Source of the DNA: an uncultured Gemmiger sp.
Lineage (GTDB): Bacteria > Bacillota > Clostridia > Oscillospirales > Ruminococcaceae
DNA length: 64,000 bases
Direction of reading: 5' to 3'
NCBI GenBank assembly: GCA_944388135.1
Contig: CALXHP010000057.1
Span: 1 to 64,000, forward strand
In this document: positions 42,557 through 52,141 of the stretch, piece by piece
How positions within the stretch are numbered: position 1 is the first letter of the stretch
How the letters are laid out: each line of letters begins with the position of its first letter
Program-made: the position numbers and the translations under genes
The notes under the pieces: model-generated
Seen by the model: only the letters and a program-made list of their open reading frames with translations
The model's database searches: none
What the model was told of the DNA's origin: nothing

Positions 42557-42655
42557 CGCCCGCTCTGTAGGTGAACTGAAAGACCCGATCAAGACGGGCA
42601 TTACCGCCGGGCGGCGCTATCGGTTGCATCTGATCCCCTCGGTCATCTCCTGATT
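42557..42655 (+). pseudogene. Possible tail of a lost gene
   Basis: A frame distinct from the preceding gene stays open and reads VGELKDPIKTGITAGRRYRL then HLIPSVIS before TGA (42651-42653). It has no start or ribosome site. It looks coding-like but I recognise no family; a remnant left by a deletion or insertion is possible. Confidence 0.3.
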
Positions 42656-42703
42656 CATTCTTGTGTCAGCCGCTGCCCAGGATGAAAAATCGAAAAGAGG
42701 GAC

Positions 42704-42732
42704 TGGAATTACCACAGGGCCCGTGCTATGCT
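42704..42732 (+). promoter_or_regulatory. Promoter for the dipeptidase gene
   Basis: TGGAAT (42704-42709), 17-base spacer, TATGCT (42727-42732) preceded by TGC (extended -10). It lies 121 bases before the dipeptidase start. Confidence 0.5.
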
Positions 42733-42853
42733 AAATATATTGCACAAAAAAGGGAAAAACGTCTTTTTGACAGTCCCCGGCTGCAGGAAGTCTGCTGTGC
42801 AGTGAAAAGAAAACTGCACGCCATTGGAAAAGGATGTAAAAAAGGAGGACACT

Positions 42854-44314
42854 ATGCCCTGTACAACGATTCTGGTAGGCAGAAAAGCCAGCCATGACGG
42901 CTCCACCATCATTGCCCGCAATGACGACGGCGCCTTTGAAGCCAAGCGCCTTTTGACCCACCCCGCCCGGGAGAAGGCCGCCACCTACAAGACGGTCATC
43001 TCTCACCTGACCGTGGAGCTGCCCGGCAACGCCCTGCGCTATACCGACTGCCCCAACGTGACAAAGTCCAACGGCGTCTGGCCTGCCTGCGGCATCAATG
43101 AGGCCAACGTGGCCATGACCGCCACCGAGACCATCACCAGCAACGCCCGGGTCATCGGCGCCGACCCCTATGTGCGGTATCAGGAAAAGAAGGGCCGCGG
43201 CACCAAGGCGGTCCCCGGCGGCATCGGCGAGGAGGACCTGGTGACCCTGGTGCTGCCCTATATCCATTCCGCCCGGGAAGGGGTGCTGCGCACCGGCGCC
43301 CTGCTGGAGCAGTACGGTACTTATGAACCCAACGGCATGGCCTTTGCCGATGCCCATGAGGTCTGGTGGCTGGAGACCATCGGCGGCCATCACTGGATCG
43401 CCCGGCGGGTGCCCGATGACCGGGTGGTGGTCATGCCCAACCAGTTCGGTCTGGATCATTTTGACTTCGGGGATGCCTACGGGGAGAAAAAGGAAAACCT
43501 CTGCTCCCAAGATCTGCGGGAATTTGTGGAAAAGTATCGCCTGGCCCTGGATCAGGGGGCGGCGTTCAACCCGCGGCTGGCCTTCGGTTCCCATTCCGAC
43601 GCCGACCATATTTACAACACCCCCCGGGCCTGGTTCATGGCCCGGTATTTCCTGCCCCGGACCTACAAGTGGGACGGGGAAAACGCCGACTTCACCCCGG
43701 AGAGCAACGACATCCCCTGGTCCTTTGTGCCGGAGCGCAAGGTGACGGTGGAGGATGTGCGGTATCTGCTGGGGTCCTACTACCAGGGAACGCCCTACAA
43801 CCCCTACGACAAAACCGCCCCCTGCAAGGGCAAGTACCGCACCATCGGCGTGCCCAACAGCGATGTCTGCGGCATCCTGCAGATCCGCGGCGATCTGCCC
43901 CAGGCCATACAGGGTGTGGAGTGGCTCTCCATGGGGGGCAGCGGCTTCACGGCCTGCTTCCCGGTCTACGCCAACGTGACGGAGTTCCCCAGGTATCTCA
44001 GCGGCACCACCGACACCGTCTCCACCGATCATATGTACTGGCACAGCCGGCTCATCGCCGCCCTGACCGATGCACAGTTCGGCAGCTCCCTGATCCTGGA
44101 CGAGCGGTACGTCAACGCCGTGATGAACCGCGGCCGGCAGCTCCTCTGTGAGTACGACGAGAAGATCCGCCAGGGCGCGCCGGTGGAACTCCTGGAGGAA
44201 GCCAACCGCAAAATCGCCGAGATGGTGAAGGAAGAGTCCGACAAGGCCCTGGGCCAGATCCTCGGCAATGCCTCCGAACATATGAAGATCCGCTACCACA
44301 GAGGGGATAACTGA
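42854..44314 (+). CDS. C69-family dipeptidase
   Basis: A 486-residue Ntn-hydrolase of peptidase family C69. The N-terminus MPCTTILVGRKASHDGSTII carries the catalytic Cys at residue 3, exposed after removal of the first residues; further family motifs are SNGVWPACGINEANVAMTAT, ADAHEVWWLETIGGHHWIAR and SFVPERKVTVEDVRYLLG. The start at 42854 is fixed by AAGGAGG 5 bases upstream and by the need for an N-terminal nucleophile. No signal peptide is visible, so it acts in the cytoplasm, cleaving dipeptides for nutrition or peptidoglycan turnover. Confidence 0.9.
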   Translation: MPCTTILVGRKASHDGSTIIARNDDGAFEAKRLLTHPAREKAATYKTVISHLTVELPGNALRYTDCPNVTKSNGVWPACGINEANVAMTATETITSNARVIGADPYVRYQEKKGRGTKAVPGGIGEEDLVTLVLPYIHSAREGVLRTGALLEQYGTYEPNGMAFADAHEVWWLETIGGHHWIARRVPDDRVVVMPNQFGLDHFDFGDAYGEKKENLCSQDLREFVEKYRLALDQGAAFNPRLAFGSHSDADHIYNTPRAWFMARYFLPRTYKWDGENADFTPESNDIPWSFVPERKVTVEDVRYLLGSYYQGTPYNPYDKTAPCKGKYRTIGVPNSDVCGILQIRGDLPQAIQGVEWLSMGGSGFTACFPVYANVTEFPRYLSGTTDTVSTDHMYWHSRLIAALTDAQFGSSLILDERYVNAVMNRGRQLLCEYDEKIRQGAPVELLEEANRKIAEMVKEESDKALGQILGNASEHMKIRYHRGDN

Positions 44315-44483
44315 TCCCCCGAACCTAGGGAGAACGGAAACTGGCGCCGTCCAATCTATGCGGCGATATAACATTTTACAGAGACTGGCATAGGTGTCAA
44401 ATAAAAGATAAAGGGGTGCAGAAAGACCACAAAAATTAAAAAAGAAAATAACCAACTTGTGTAATTTACCCGTCGAAATGGGG

Positions 44484-44512
44484 GTGACAAACTGAAAATT
44501 CTGTGCTATACT
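44484..44512 (+). promoter_or_regulatory. Extended -10 promoter for the giant adhesin
   Basis: GTGACA (44484-44489), 17-base spacer, TATACT (44507-44512) with TGC immediately before it. The predicted leader is about 128 bases. The remaining 44315-44483 is AT-rich and otherwise empty. Confidence 0.65.
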
Positions 44513-44646
44513 AATCAGTAACTTATGTTCGCTAAGGCGCTATACATAAGCGCGTATCGGAATGCTTTCTGCCGTCCACCGATATGCGGAGGGGGATTGC
44601 ATCTTCCGGTCGTTCGGATGGCGGAATCGGAAAGGAAGGAATCAGT

Positions 44647-47600
44647 ATGCGCACACACAAGCGTTTGTGGACGTGGATCGTCGCGCTGGTCATGCTGGCG
44701 GGCGTTCTGGCCCCGCAGGCCTATGCGGTAGATGAGCCCGGCGGGACAACTGTGTCCACGAACCCCATTGCTGACGACTCTACGCTGACTCAATGGGCAA
44801 ACACCATTGATGAAAGCAGCAAGAATGCGGGCCGCATCTGGACCGACAAGACGGTCCAGACGGGTAACGTGACCCTTACCGGCGGCCAATCCGGGAGTAT
44901 CGAGATTGAAAAGAGCGATAATGCCAGCTTCCTGGTAGGACTGTCGGCGTTGTCCTCTGCCTCTACGTCCACTTCGACCCAGTCGCAGCCGCTGGACGTG
45001 GTGCTGGTGCTGGATACCTCCGGCAGTATGGACGACTCTATGGGCACAGGGACCTATACCTATTTTGAAACGTATGATCCCAATATATGGGAAAGTTATT
45101 ATATTTTGCTAGATGGCCAATATGTAAGTGTGGATTATCATTTTGACTTTTTTAGCAGAAGTTATTGGTATGTGGACGGAGACCAAAGTCGCGAGGTCTC
45201 TCCTAAAACCAGTGCGAATGATACGAACCCCGACCATGTGCAGTTCTATGGCTATAGCAACTCAAAAATGGCGGCCCTGAAAAATGCGGTCAGTGGTCTG
45301 ATTGATTATACTGACGGGTTAAACGCAAGCATCACAGACGAAAATCAGAAGCACCGCATTGCACTGGTAGAATACGCCAGTAACAGCAATGTCCTGACTG
45401 ACTTTACGTCCAATGCTGCGACCCTCAAGCAGTATGTCAGTGAACTTAACGGCAACGGTGCAACTGCTGCGGATTATGGCCTGCAGGCTGCCAACCACGT
45501 TGTAACCGGTCAGGGCAGTTATAAAGGTGCCCGCGACGACGCCAAGACCGTTGTGATCTTCTTTACCGATGGCGAGCCGAACCACAGCAATGGTTTTGAC
45601 CCTGATGTCGCAAATGACGCTGTGACGGCTGCCAAGTCTTTGAAGGATGGCGGTACCACGATCTATTCTGTAGGTATCTTTGCAAATGCGGATGCCGACG
45701 ATCTTACGACGAACACGAACCAGTTCATGCACGCCGTGTCCAGCAACTTCCCCGGCGCCACGTCGTACACGGACCGTGGTGAGCGTGCCGAGAATTCCAA
45801 TTACTATCTGGCCACGCAGGACAGTGAAGAACTGAACGAAATCTTCCAGGCAATCATTGAGGATTCGATCACTGCGGCTCCTCCCACAGTGATTGAGCAG
45901 GGTAAAGAACCTGGGGCGACCGGTTATATCACCTTCACAGATGAGCTGGGCCCCTATATGGAAGTCAAGGACTTCAACAGTGTGGTCTATGCGGGTGTTC
46001 AGTTTACTAGTAAGAATGTTAGTAATGATGGCACAAAATATACGTATACGTTCACGGGCAGTGTGTCCGGCAACCCGATTTATAAAGATGCCGATTTGAC
46101 CGACCTGGTCGTCGAAGTGCAAAAGTCGACGGATCCTGCACAGGGCGACATCGTTACGGTGAAGATCCCGGCCAGCCTGATTCCCCTGCGTTACTATGAC
46201 GTAAAAGAGGAAAACGGCGCGCTCTCCATGTCGATCAAAGAGGCATATCCCATCCGCGTGTTCTACTCTGTCGGCCTGAAGAATACTGTCCTGACGGATG
46301 GCAAGGTGGACAGCAATGTTGTGGATCCTGGCTACATTGCTGCCAATACGGATGTAAACGGCAATGTAAAATTCTACGCCAACAAGTACACTGCTGGCAA
46401 CGAGTATGGTGATGCGGAAGCAACCTTCTATCCCGCAGCCACCAACGCTTTCTACTACTATACTGAGGACACGCCGCTCTATACGGACGAGACTTGCCAG
46501 ACCCCAGCCAAGTCTGTTGACGCGAGCGGCACATACTACTATAAACATACCTACTACGTAAACGACGGCAGCGGGAATACGACCCAGAATACCGAGGGCA
46601 TCGCGGTCACGGGCCTTACATCTGACTATGTGGCCCAGGACACCGATGGCAACTACTATGTGCTGAAAGGCAAAGGCCGTGTCAGCCGTGCATCTGCCTA
46701 CCGGGAAGAAAAAACCACGAATAGCACCGGAACCAACAAGTATTCGCTCTACCCCCTGTGGGAGAATCTTGCTGTGGGCGAAGCCAGTGTACATCTGGGC
46801 AACAACGGCGTGATCACGGCACCGAAGCCTACCGGCAATCTGACCATTTCCAAGGCTGTTGAGCCTGCGGATGGCCTGACGGCTCCGACGAGTGCAGAGT
46901 TCACCTTTACCGTTTCCCTGAAGGATGCTTCGAACAATGCTCTCGCGGGCAACTATACCTATACGGGATCCAAAGAGGGAACCATTTCCGACGGCGATGA
47001 GCTGACGCTGACGGCGGGTCAGTCTGTGACGATTGAGGGCCTGCCGGCGGGTGCACAGTATACCGTAACGGAAAAAGATTTGCCCGCTGGCTTTATCGTC
47101 AAAACGGGTACCAGCAATCCCCAGAGCGGTACGATTGAAAGTGGAAAGACGGCAACCGCTGCGTTTACCAACACCTACAGCGCCACGCCCGCTGAGCTGG
47201 ATGGCGCCGCGAATCTGACAGTTACCAAGGTCCTGGATGGCCGTAACTGGCAGACCGGCGATGCGTTTACCTTTACGCTTGCCCACACCAGTGGTGATGC
47301 CACTGCGGTCACCATGCCGCAGGATACCAAGCTGACTATCAGCAAGGATACGCCTGAACACAAGGCGGCCTTCGGCGATATCACCTTCACGAAGCCCGGC
47401 ACCTATACCTTCACAGTGAAGGAAGACGCCGGCAGCCTGGGTGGCGTCGACTACGACAATACCACAAAGACCGTTACGGTAACCGTCACGGATAATGGCA
47501 GCGGCGCGCTGGTTGCCACTGTTACCGGTGATGCGAACCCGACCTTTACCAACACCTACAGCACCACACCCGCTGAGCTGGATGGTACTGCCAACCTGAC

Positions 47601-50600
47601 AGTTACCAAGGTCCTGAATGGCCGTAACTGGCAGACCGGCGATGCGTTTACCTTTACGCTTGCCCACACCAGTGGTGATGCCACTGCGGTCACCATGCCG
47701 CAGGATACCAAGCTGACTATCAGCAAGGATACGCCTGAACACAAGGCGGCCTTCGGCGATATCACCTTCACGAAGCCCGGCACCTATACCTTCACGGTGA
47801 AGGAGAACGTCCCGGCTAATGCGGTGAATAACAAGCTGTATGGCGTGACGTATGATGCCACCGAGCGTATCATTACGGTTGAGGTTTCGGATACGAATGC
47901 AGACGGCCAGAAAGATGGTCAGTTGTATGCCACGGCTACGGTTACGGCAGGGACGAGCCTGACCTTTACCAACAACTATGCCCCCGATCCGGTCGTTTAC
48001 GGCGGTGGTAACACCCTGCTGGGCGGTACCAAGACCCTGAATGATACGGTGGGCAATCATCCTTTGACGAAGGACATGTTCACCTTCACCATGACAGCGC
48101 AGTCGGCTGATGCGCCGCTGCCCAGTGGAGCTGGTGTTACGACTACTGGCACAGTAGCCAAGGTAGGCAATGCTGCCCCTGTCAATGGACAGAATACGGC
48201 AACCTACGACTTTGGCGAACTGACCTTTACGAAAGCAGGAACCTACCGCTACTACATTGCGGAAGAGCGTAATTCGCTGCCGGGCGTCGACTACGACCCC
48301 ACGACGTATGAGGTTACGTTTGACGTAAGTGATGAACAGGCAACTGGCAAACTGACTGTGACTGCGTCGGCTAAAAAATTGACTGACAGCACTGGTGGAA
48401 CAACTGGTGGAACAGACGTTGCGATGGGTGCGCTGGATTTCAACAACACCTACAGCGCCGGACCTGTGAATGGTTCCACCACGCTCCAGAAAACATTGGA
48501 TGGACGCAATTTCCAGACGGGAGATCAGTTCGTCTTTAATGTCACCATGACTGCAACCCATCAGGGCGGCGCCGCTATGACAAATGATGAACTGCCGAAG
48601 CCTACGGCTGCTTCTGGCGGCACGATTGATAACGTAAAGACTGAGAATAATACTCTGTCCTATACGATTACAATCAACCCGAACGACTATACTAAGAATG
48701 TCTGGCAATTCAGCTCGGGTACATTTAACTATAGCCAAGTAGGTACCTATGTGTTCAATATACAGGAGCAGAATGGCAGCCTGAAAGGGGTTACCTACGA
48801 TAGTGCCAATTATCAGGTGACGGTAACCATTACTGAAACTAAGCAGGAAGGTGGACAGCCTGTTCTGCACCGTGACATTGCTATTACCAAGGATGGTACG
48901 CCGTTTACCGGCTCGACAATCTCCTTTACCAACACCTATGCGGCGGAAGGTAAACTGGATGGAGCTACGAACCTGATGGTGACCAAGAAGCTGACCGGCC
49001 GTGAATGGCTGGACAGCGACACGTTCACCTTTACGATGGAAGGCGGGGACCAGACTACCAAGGATGCCATTGACAGCCGCATCATTGACCTGCCTGCGAA
49101 TCTGGAGATCACCAACGATGACACGCTTGTTGGTACCGACTCGTACAAAGCAGCTTTCGGGGATATCACCTTCCATAAGGCCGGCACCTATGTATTCCTG
49201 ATCAAAGAAGAGGCGGGCAACATTGGCGGCATGACATATGCGCCTGCGCAGCAGATCATCGTATCTGTTGAGGACAATGGTGATGGTACCCTGACTGCGG
49301 AACTTGAAACGACCGGAACGGATCCCTTGACGTTCACGAACACCTACACGGCAGCTCCGGTCAGCTTGACCATCATAGGCCACAAGAACATTGAAAACAA
49401 AGTTATTGACCCGACTGTGACCAACAACGAAGAGGACTCCACGGGGGCTGCTGCCGAGGATAAGTCCACGGAGACCACTACCGAGGAGGAGTCTACGGAG
49501 GCTACCACCGAGGATGAGTCCACTGAGGCTACTACCGAGGATAAGGCCACTGAGACCACGACCGAGGATGAGTCCACTGAGGCTACTACCGAGGATAAGG
49601 CCGCTGAGACCACGACCGAGGATGAGTCCACTGAGGCTACTACCGAGGATAAGGCCACTGAGACCACGACCGAGGATCAGCCCACCACCGAGTCTACTAC
49701 TGTGGAAGAACCCGCTGAGGATGAGTCTGCTGCAGCTGCTACTGTAGCTGCGCCGACGGCGGCAACCGAAATCCGTACTACTGCGGTTACTACCGCTGCG
49801 GTCCGTCCGGCAATGGCTACTGCTACCCGTGCAACCACCGGTCTGCGTCTGGTGAACATCACCGACAACACGGTGTCTGACGAAGATGGCAAGACGGAGA
49901 ACCCGGAAGTGGCACCGCTCAATCTGGATCCCGCTGTCGAGAACACATGGAAATTCACCTATGAGATGGTGCTGCTCGATCAGGACGGCAAAGAGACAAC
50001 TACTAAGTATAACGCAACCAGTACGGGTGCAAGTGACTTCAGCTTCCCCGAACTGACATACAGCCAGGAAGGCACATTCAAGTATGTGATCCGCGAAGTG
50101 GAGCGGGGTGCCAAAGAGTATATCGAATATGATGAGAGCGAATATATTCTCACCGTTACGGTAACGGATAACAAACAGGGCGCTCTTGAGGAGACTCATA
50201 CCCTCACTCTGAATGATGTAGCTGTGAGTGGTGGCAAGCCTGTCTTTACCAACTACTATTCCGCACTGCCCAAGCAGGTGGATGTCAGCGCTGATTTGGC
50301 CGCAACGAAGGTCCTGAACGGCCGTACCATGAAGGCCGGCGAGTTCACCTTCCAGATTACAGATGAAAACGACGAAGTGGTTTCCGAAGGTACGAATAAT
50401 GCGGACGGCAGCATCAAGTTTGACTCCTGGTATTATACGATGGATGAAACCGGTACGCATACCTACACGGTATCCGAAGTGACCAACAATCTGCCCGGTG
50501 GCGTCAGCGCTAAGGGTGAGACCTATACGTTTACCGTTACGGTAAAGGATGATAATCAGGGCAATCTGTCTGCAACTGTGGATAAGCAAAACCAGAATAT

Positions 50601-51606
50601 CGTCTTTACCAACACCTATACTGCCACCGATGCTATGGTGCAGCTGACGGCTTCCAAGATTCTCACCGGCAAGCCGCTGAGCGATCAGGAATTCAGCTTT
50701 ACGCTGACGGGTGACAAGGGCGTGTCTCAGCAGAAGAAGAACGATGCGGATGGCAACGTTACCTTTGATCCTCTGACTTTCACGCTGGCGGATCTTGACG
50801 GAGAAACGGAAAAGACCTTCAGCTATGTTGTAGCTGAAGTCAATGACGGGCAGAAGGGCATGACCTATGACTCGACGCAGTATAGCGTTGACATCAAGGT
50901 TACGGACGACGGCCAGGGCACACTGACAGCGGATGTTACCTACACGGCAAACAATACGCAGATGAAGTCGATGTCCTTTACCAACAGCTATCAGCCTCTG
51001 GCGCTGGAGTACCAGCTCCCGCAGGCTACCAAGACCCTGAATGGCCGTAATCTGGCAGACGGTGAATTCCAGTTCGTGGTTGAAATGCAGGATACCAGTG
51101 ATCCGGCGCAGCCCTGGAAATGGAATCAGATTGCCAATACCGTCAACCAGGGTGGCAACATTGTGTTTGACCCGGTGAAGATTACCCAGGTGGGGAACTA
51201 CACATTGCGTGTGCGCGAAGTCAACAACAATCTGTCGGGTGTTACCTATGACACCACGGTCTACTATCTGACCATGACAGTTTCTGATGACAACGGGCAG
51301 CTGAAAGCAGACAATGTGAAGATTACCCGCGGTGATATCGGCAATGTAGGCACGGAGGAAGTAACTGACATTAACTTCGTCAATACCTACACGGCACCTG
51401 CCGGCGGCGATACGAGCAGCGAACCCACACCGGCACCGACAGCAACCCCGACTCCGGCACCGGCACCGACGGCAACCCCGACTCCGGCGACTGTGATCCC
51501 GCAAACGGGTGATGCAATGCCGATTACGACCCTGGTGGTTGTGATGGTTGTTGCAGCCGTGTTGTTGGCTGGGTTGGTTGTGATGCGCAAGCGCCGCAAC
51601 AAGTAA
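44647..51606 (+). CDS. Sortase-anchored giant adhesin: VWA head plus isopeptide pilin modules
   Basis: A 2319-residue surface protein. Signal peptide 1-27 (cleavage after AYA). A VWA domain from about residue 115 has a complete MIDAS start (VVLVLDTSGSMDDSM) with an inserted Tyr-rich segment. From 46828 one SpaA-like domain is followed by about nine FctA/Spy0128-type modules; most start (V)TKxLxGR and end FTNTY, with a mid-strand Glu, the residues used for Lys-Asn isopeptide bonds. A Thr/Glu stalk (49440-49700) interrupts one module. The C-terminus has a PTPAPTATPTP linker, a sortase motif IPQTGD, a membrane helix and RKRRNK. It is probably a shaft or host-binding adhesin. GGAAGGA precedes the start. 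Confidence 0.9.
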   Translation: MRTHKRLWTWIVALVMLAGVLAPQAYAVDEPGGTTVSTNPIADDSTLTQWANTIDESSKNAGRIWTDKTVQTGNVTLTGGQSGSIEIEKSDNASFLVGLSALSSASTSTSTQSQPLDVVLVLDTSGSMDDSMGTGTYTYFETYDPNIWESYYILLDGQYVSVDYHFDFFSRSYWYVDGDQSREVSPKTSANDTNPDHVQFYGYSNSKMAALKNAVSGLIDYTDGLNASITDENQKHRIALVEYASNSNVLTDFTSNAATLKQYVSELNGNGATAADYGLQAANHVVTGQGSYKGARDDAKTVVIFFTDGEPNHSNGFDPDVANDAVTAAKSLKDGGTTIYSVGIFANADADDLTTNTNQFMHAVSSNFPGATSYTDRGERAENSNYYLATQDSEELNEIFQAIIEDSITAAPPTVIEQGKEPGATGYITFTDELGPYMEVKDFNSVVYAGVQFTSKNVSNDGTKYTYTFTGSVSGNPIYKDADLTDLVVEVQKSTDPAQGDIVTVKIPASLIPLRYYDVKEENGALSMSIKEAYPIRVFYSVGLKNTVLTDGKVDSNVVDPGYIAANTDVNGNVKFYANKYTAGNEYGDAEATFYPAATNAFYYYTEDTPLYTDETCQTPAKSVDASGTYYYKHTYYVNDGSGNTTQNTEGIAVTGLTSDYVAQDTDGNYYVLKGKGRVSRASAYREEKTTNSTGTNKYSLYPLWENLAVGEASVHLGNNGVITAPKPTGNLTISKAVEPADGLTAPTSAEFTFTVSLKDASNNALAGNYTYTGSKEGTISDGDELTLTAGQSVTIEGLPAGAQYTVTEKDLPAGFIVKTGTSNPQSGTIESGKTATAAFTNTYSATPAELDGAANLTVTKVLDGRNWQTGDAFTFTLAHTSGDATAVTMPQDTKLTISKDTPEHKAAFGDITFTKPGTYTFTVKEDAGSLGGVDYDNTTKTVTVTVTDNGSGALVATVTGDANPTFTNTYSTTPAELDGTANLTVTKVLNGRNWQTGDAFTFTLAHTSGDATAVTMPQDTKLTISKDTPEHKAAFGDITFTKPGTYTFTVKENVPANAVNNKLYGVTYDATERIITVEVSDTNADGQKDGQLYATATVTAGTSLTFTNNYAPDPVVYGGGNTLLGGTKTLNDTVGNHPLTKDMFTFTMTAQSADAPLPSGAGVTTTGTVAKVGNAAPVNGQNTATYDFGELTFTKAGTYRYYIAEERNSLPGVDYDPTTYEVTFDVSDEQATGKLTVTASAKKLTDSTGGTTGGTDVAMGALDFNNTYSAGPVNGSTTLQKTLDGRNFQTGDQFVFNVTMTATHQGGAAMTNDELPKPTAASGGTIDNVKTENNTLSYTITINPNDYTKNVWQFSSGTFNYSQVGTYVFNIQEQNGSLKGVTYDSANYQVTVTITETKQEGGQPVLHRDIAITKDGTPFTGSTISFTNTYAAEGKLDGATNLMVTKKLTGREWLDSDTFTFTMEGGDQTTKDAIDSRIIDLPANLEITNDDTLVGTDSYKAAFGDITFHKAGTYVFLIKEEAGNIGGMTYAPAQQIIVSVEDNGDGTLTAELETTGTDPLTFTNTYTAAPVSLTIIGHKNIENKVIDPTVTNNEEDSTGAAAEDKSTETTTEEESTEATTEDESTEATTEDKATETTTEDESTEATTEDKAAETTTEDESTEATTEDKATETTTEDQPTTESTTVEEPAEDESAAAATVAAPTAATEIRTTAVTTAAVRPAMATATRATTGLRLVNITDNTVSDEDGKTENPEVAPLNLDPAVENTWKFTYEMVLLDQDGKETTTKYNATSTGASDFSFPELTYSQEGTFKYVIREVERGAKEYIEYDESEYILTVTVTDNKQGALEETHTLTLNDVAVSGGKPVFTNYYSALPKQVDVSADLAATKVLNGRTMKAGEFTFQITDENDEVVSEGTNNADGSIKFDSWYYTMDETGTHTYTVSEVTNNLPGGVSAKGETYTFTVTVKDDNQGNLSATVDKQNQNIVFTNTYTATDAMVQLTASKILTGKPLSDQEFSFTLTGDKGVSQQKKNDADGNVTFDPLTFTLADLDGETEKTFSYVVAEVNDGQKGMTYDSTQYSVDIKVTDDGQGTLTADVTYTANNTQMKSMSFTNSYQPLALEYQLPQATKTLNGRNLADGEFQFVVEMQDTSDPAQPWKWNQIANTVNQGGNIVFDPVKITQVGNYTLRVREVNNNLSGVTYDTTVYYLTMTVSDDNGQLKADNVKITRGDIGNVGTEEVTDINFVNTYTAPAGGDTSSEPTPAPTATPTPAPAPTATPTPATVIPQTGDAMPITTLVVVMVVAAVLLAGLVVMRKRRNK
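47190..47951 (+). repeat. Near-identical tandem pilin modules (381-bp period)
   Basis: About 230 bases at 47214-47443 recur at 47595-47824 with very few changes (for example GAT to AAT in LDGR/LNGR). The second halves of the two modules diverge. This points to recent duplication or gene conversion within the adhesin. Confidence 0.8.
49440..49700 (+). repeat. Thr/Glu-rich low-complexity tandem repeat in the adhesin
   Basis: A 54-bp unit encoding STEATTEDKATETTTEDE is repeated about three times, with shorter variants on each side. It codes an extended, acidic, probably glycosylatable stalk, and is a likely site of length variation. Confidence 0.85.
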
Positions 51607-51665
51607 TATGCCGACCTTACAGGTTTTGGCACAGTAAAGAATAGGCGGCCCTCTGCGGCCAATTG

Positions 51666-51719
51666 AATCCCCCTTACAGCAGGACAGAAAATACCTGTCC
51701 CCTGTAAGGGGGATTTTTT
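51666..51719 (+). terminator. Rho-independent terminator after adhesin
   Basis: AATCCCCCTTACAG and CTGTAAGGGGGATT form a long stem, with an inner CAGGACAG/CCTGTCC extension, followed by TTTT. It lies about 60 bases after the stop. Confidence 0.9.
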
Positions 51720-52097
51720 GGCATCCCATTTGGACCCTTACAGGAAAAGACATACCGGCCAATTCCCGATCATAAGTTTTGCAAATGGAAACAACAGATA
51801 AAAACAGACATGTCTGAAGGGAGACGGCAAATCATGCCTGCAGGATGCCCAAGCCTAAAGGGGGCCGTTAGGACGGCTGATCCTGAGCGGTAACGTTCCT
51901 GTAAAAGTAAGGTGGAAGAGGATGCGGCTGTCCGGTGTGCGGCGGATGCTGCGCAGAACCTATGGGGCTGTACAGTCTATCGGTGGACTGAAACAGAGAG
52001 TGTATATCCACAACCAGGGCGCGGCGGCGGGACCTTCCTTTGCCAAAGCGAGTGATACTGCCAGGGCGTGGACCGAACTGGTAAAAACGGACAATGG
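51720..52097. other. Gene-free region before IS3 remnant
   Basis: No gene recognised. Open frames here are short, lack ribosome sites and conflict on both strands. The segment near 51920-52060 is GC-rich and may be a degenerate piece of another element. Confidence 0.3.
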
Positions 52098-52138
52098 AAA
52101 ACCTCCTGTGGTAGAATGGAACTGCCACAGGAGGTTTT
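52098..52138 (+). promoter_or_regulatory. Hairpin sequestering the ribosome site of an IS3-type orfA
   Basis: AAAACCTCCTGTGG (52098-52111) pairs perfectly with CCACAGGAGGTTTT (52125-52138). The 3' arm contains the AGGAGG just upstream of the ATG at 52142, so a transcript entering from outside would hide it. T residues after the stem could also give weak termination. Confidence 0.6.
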
Positions 52139-52141
52139 TGC

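Noticed and set aside
49440..49700. CRISPR-like array
   Set aside because: The repeats are contiguous, in frame and without unique spacers; they encode the Thr/Glu stalk. No cas gene is present in the window.
45319..51762. A 2147-codon open frame antisense to the adhesin
   Set aside because: It has no ribosome site or recognisable domain, and its composition mirrors the repeats on the other strand. Repetitive Thr/Gly/Asn-rich coding with restricted codons leaves the antisense frame open by chance.
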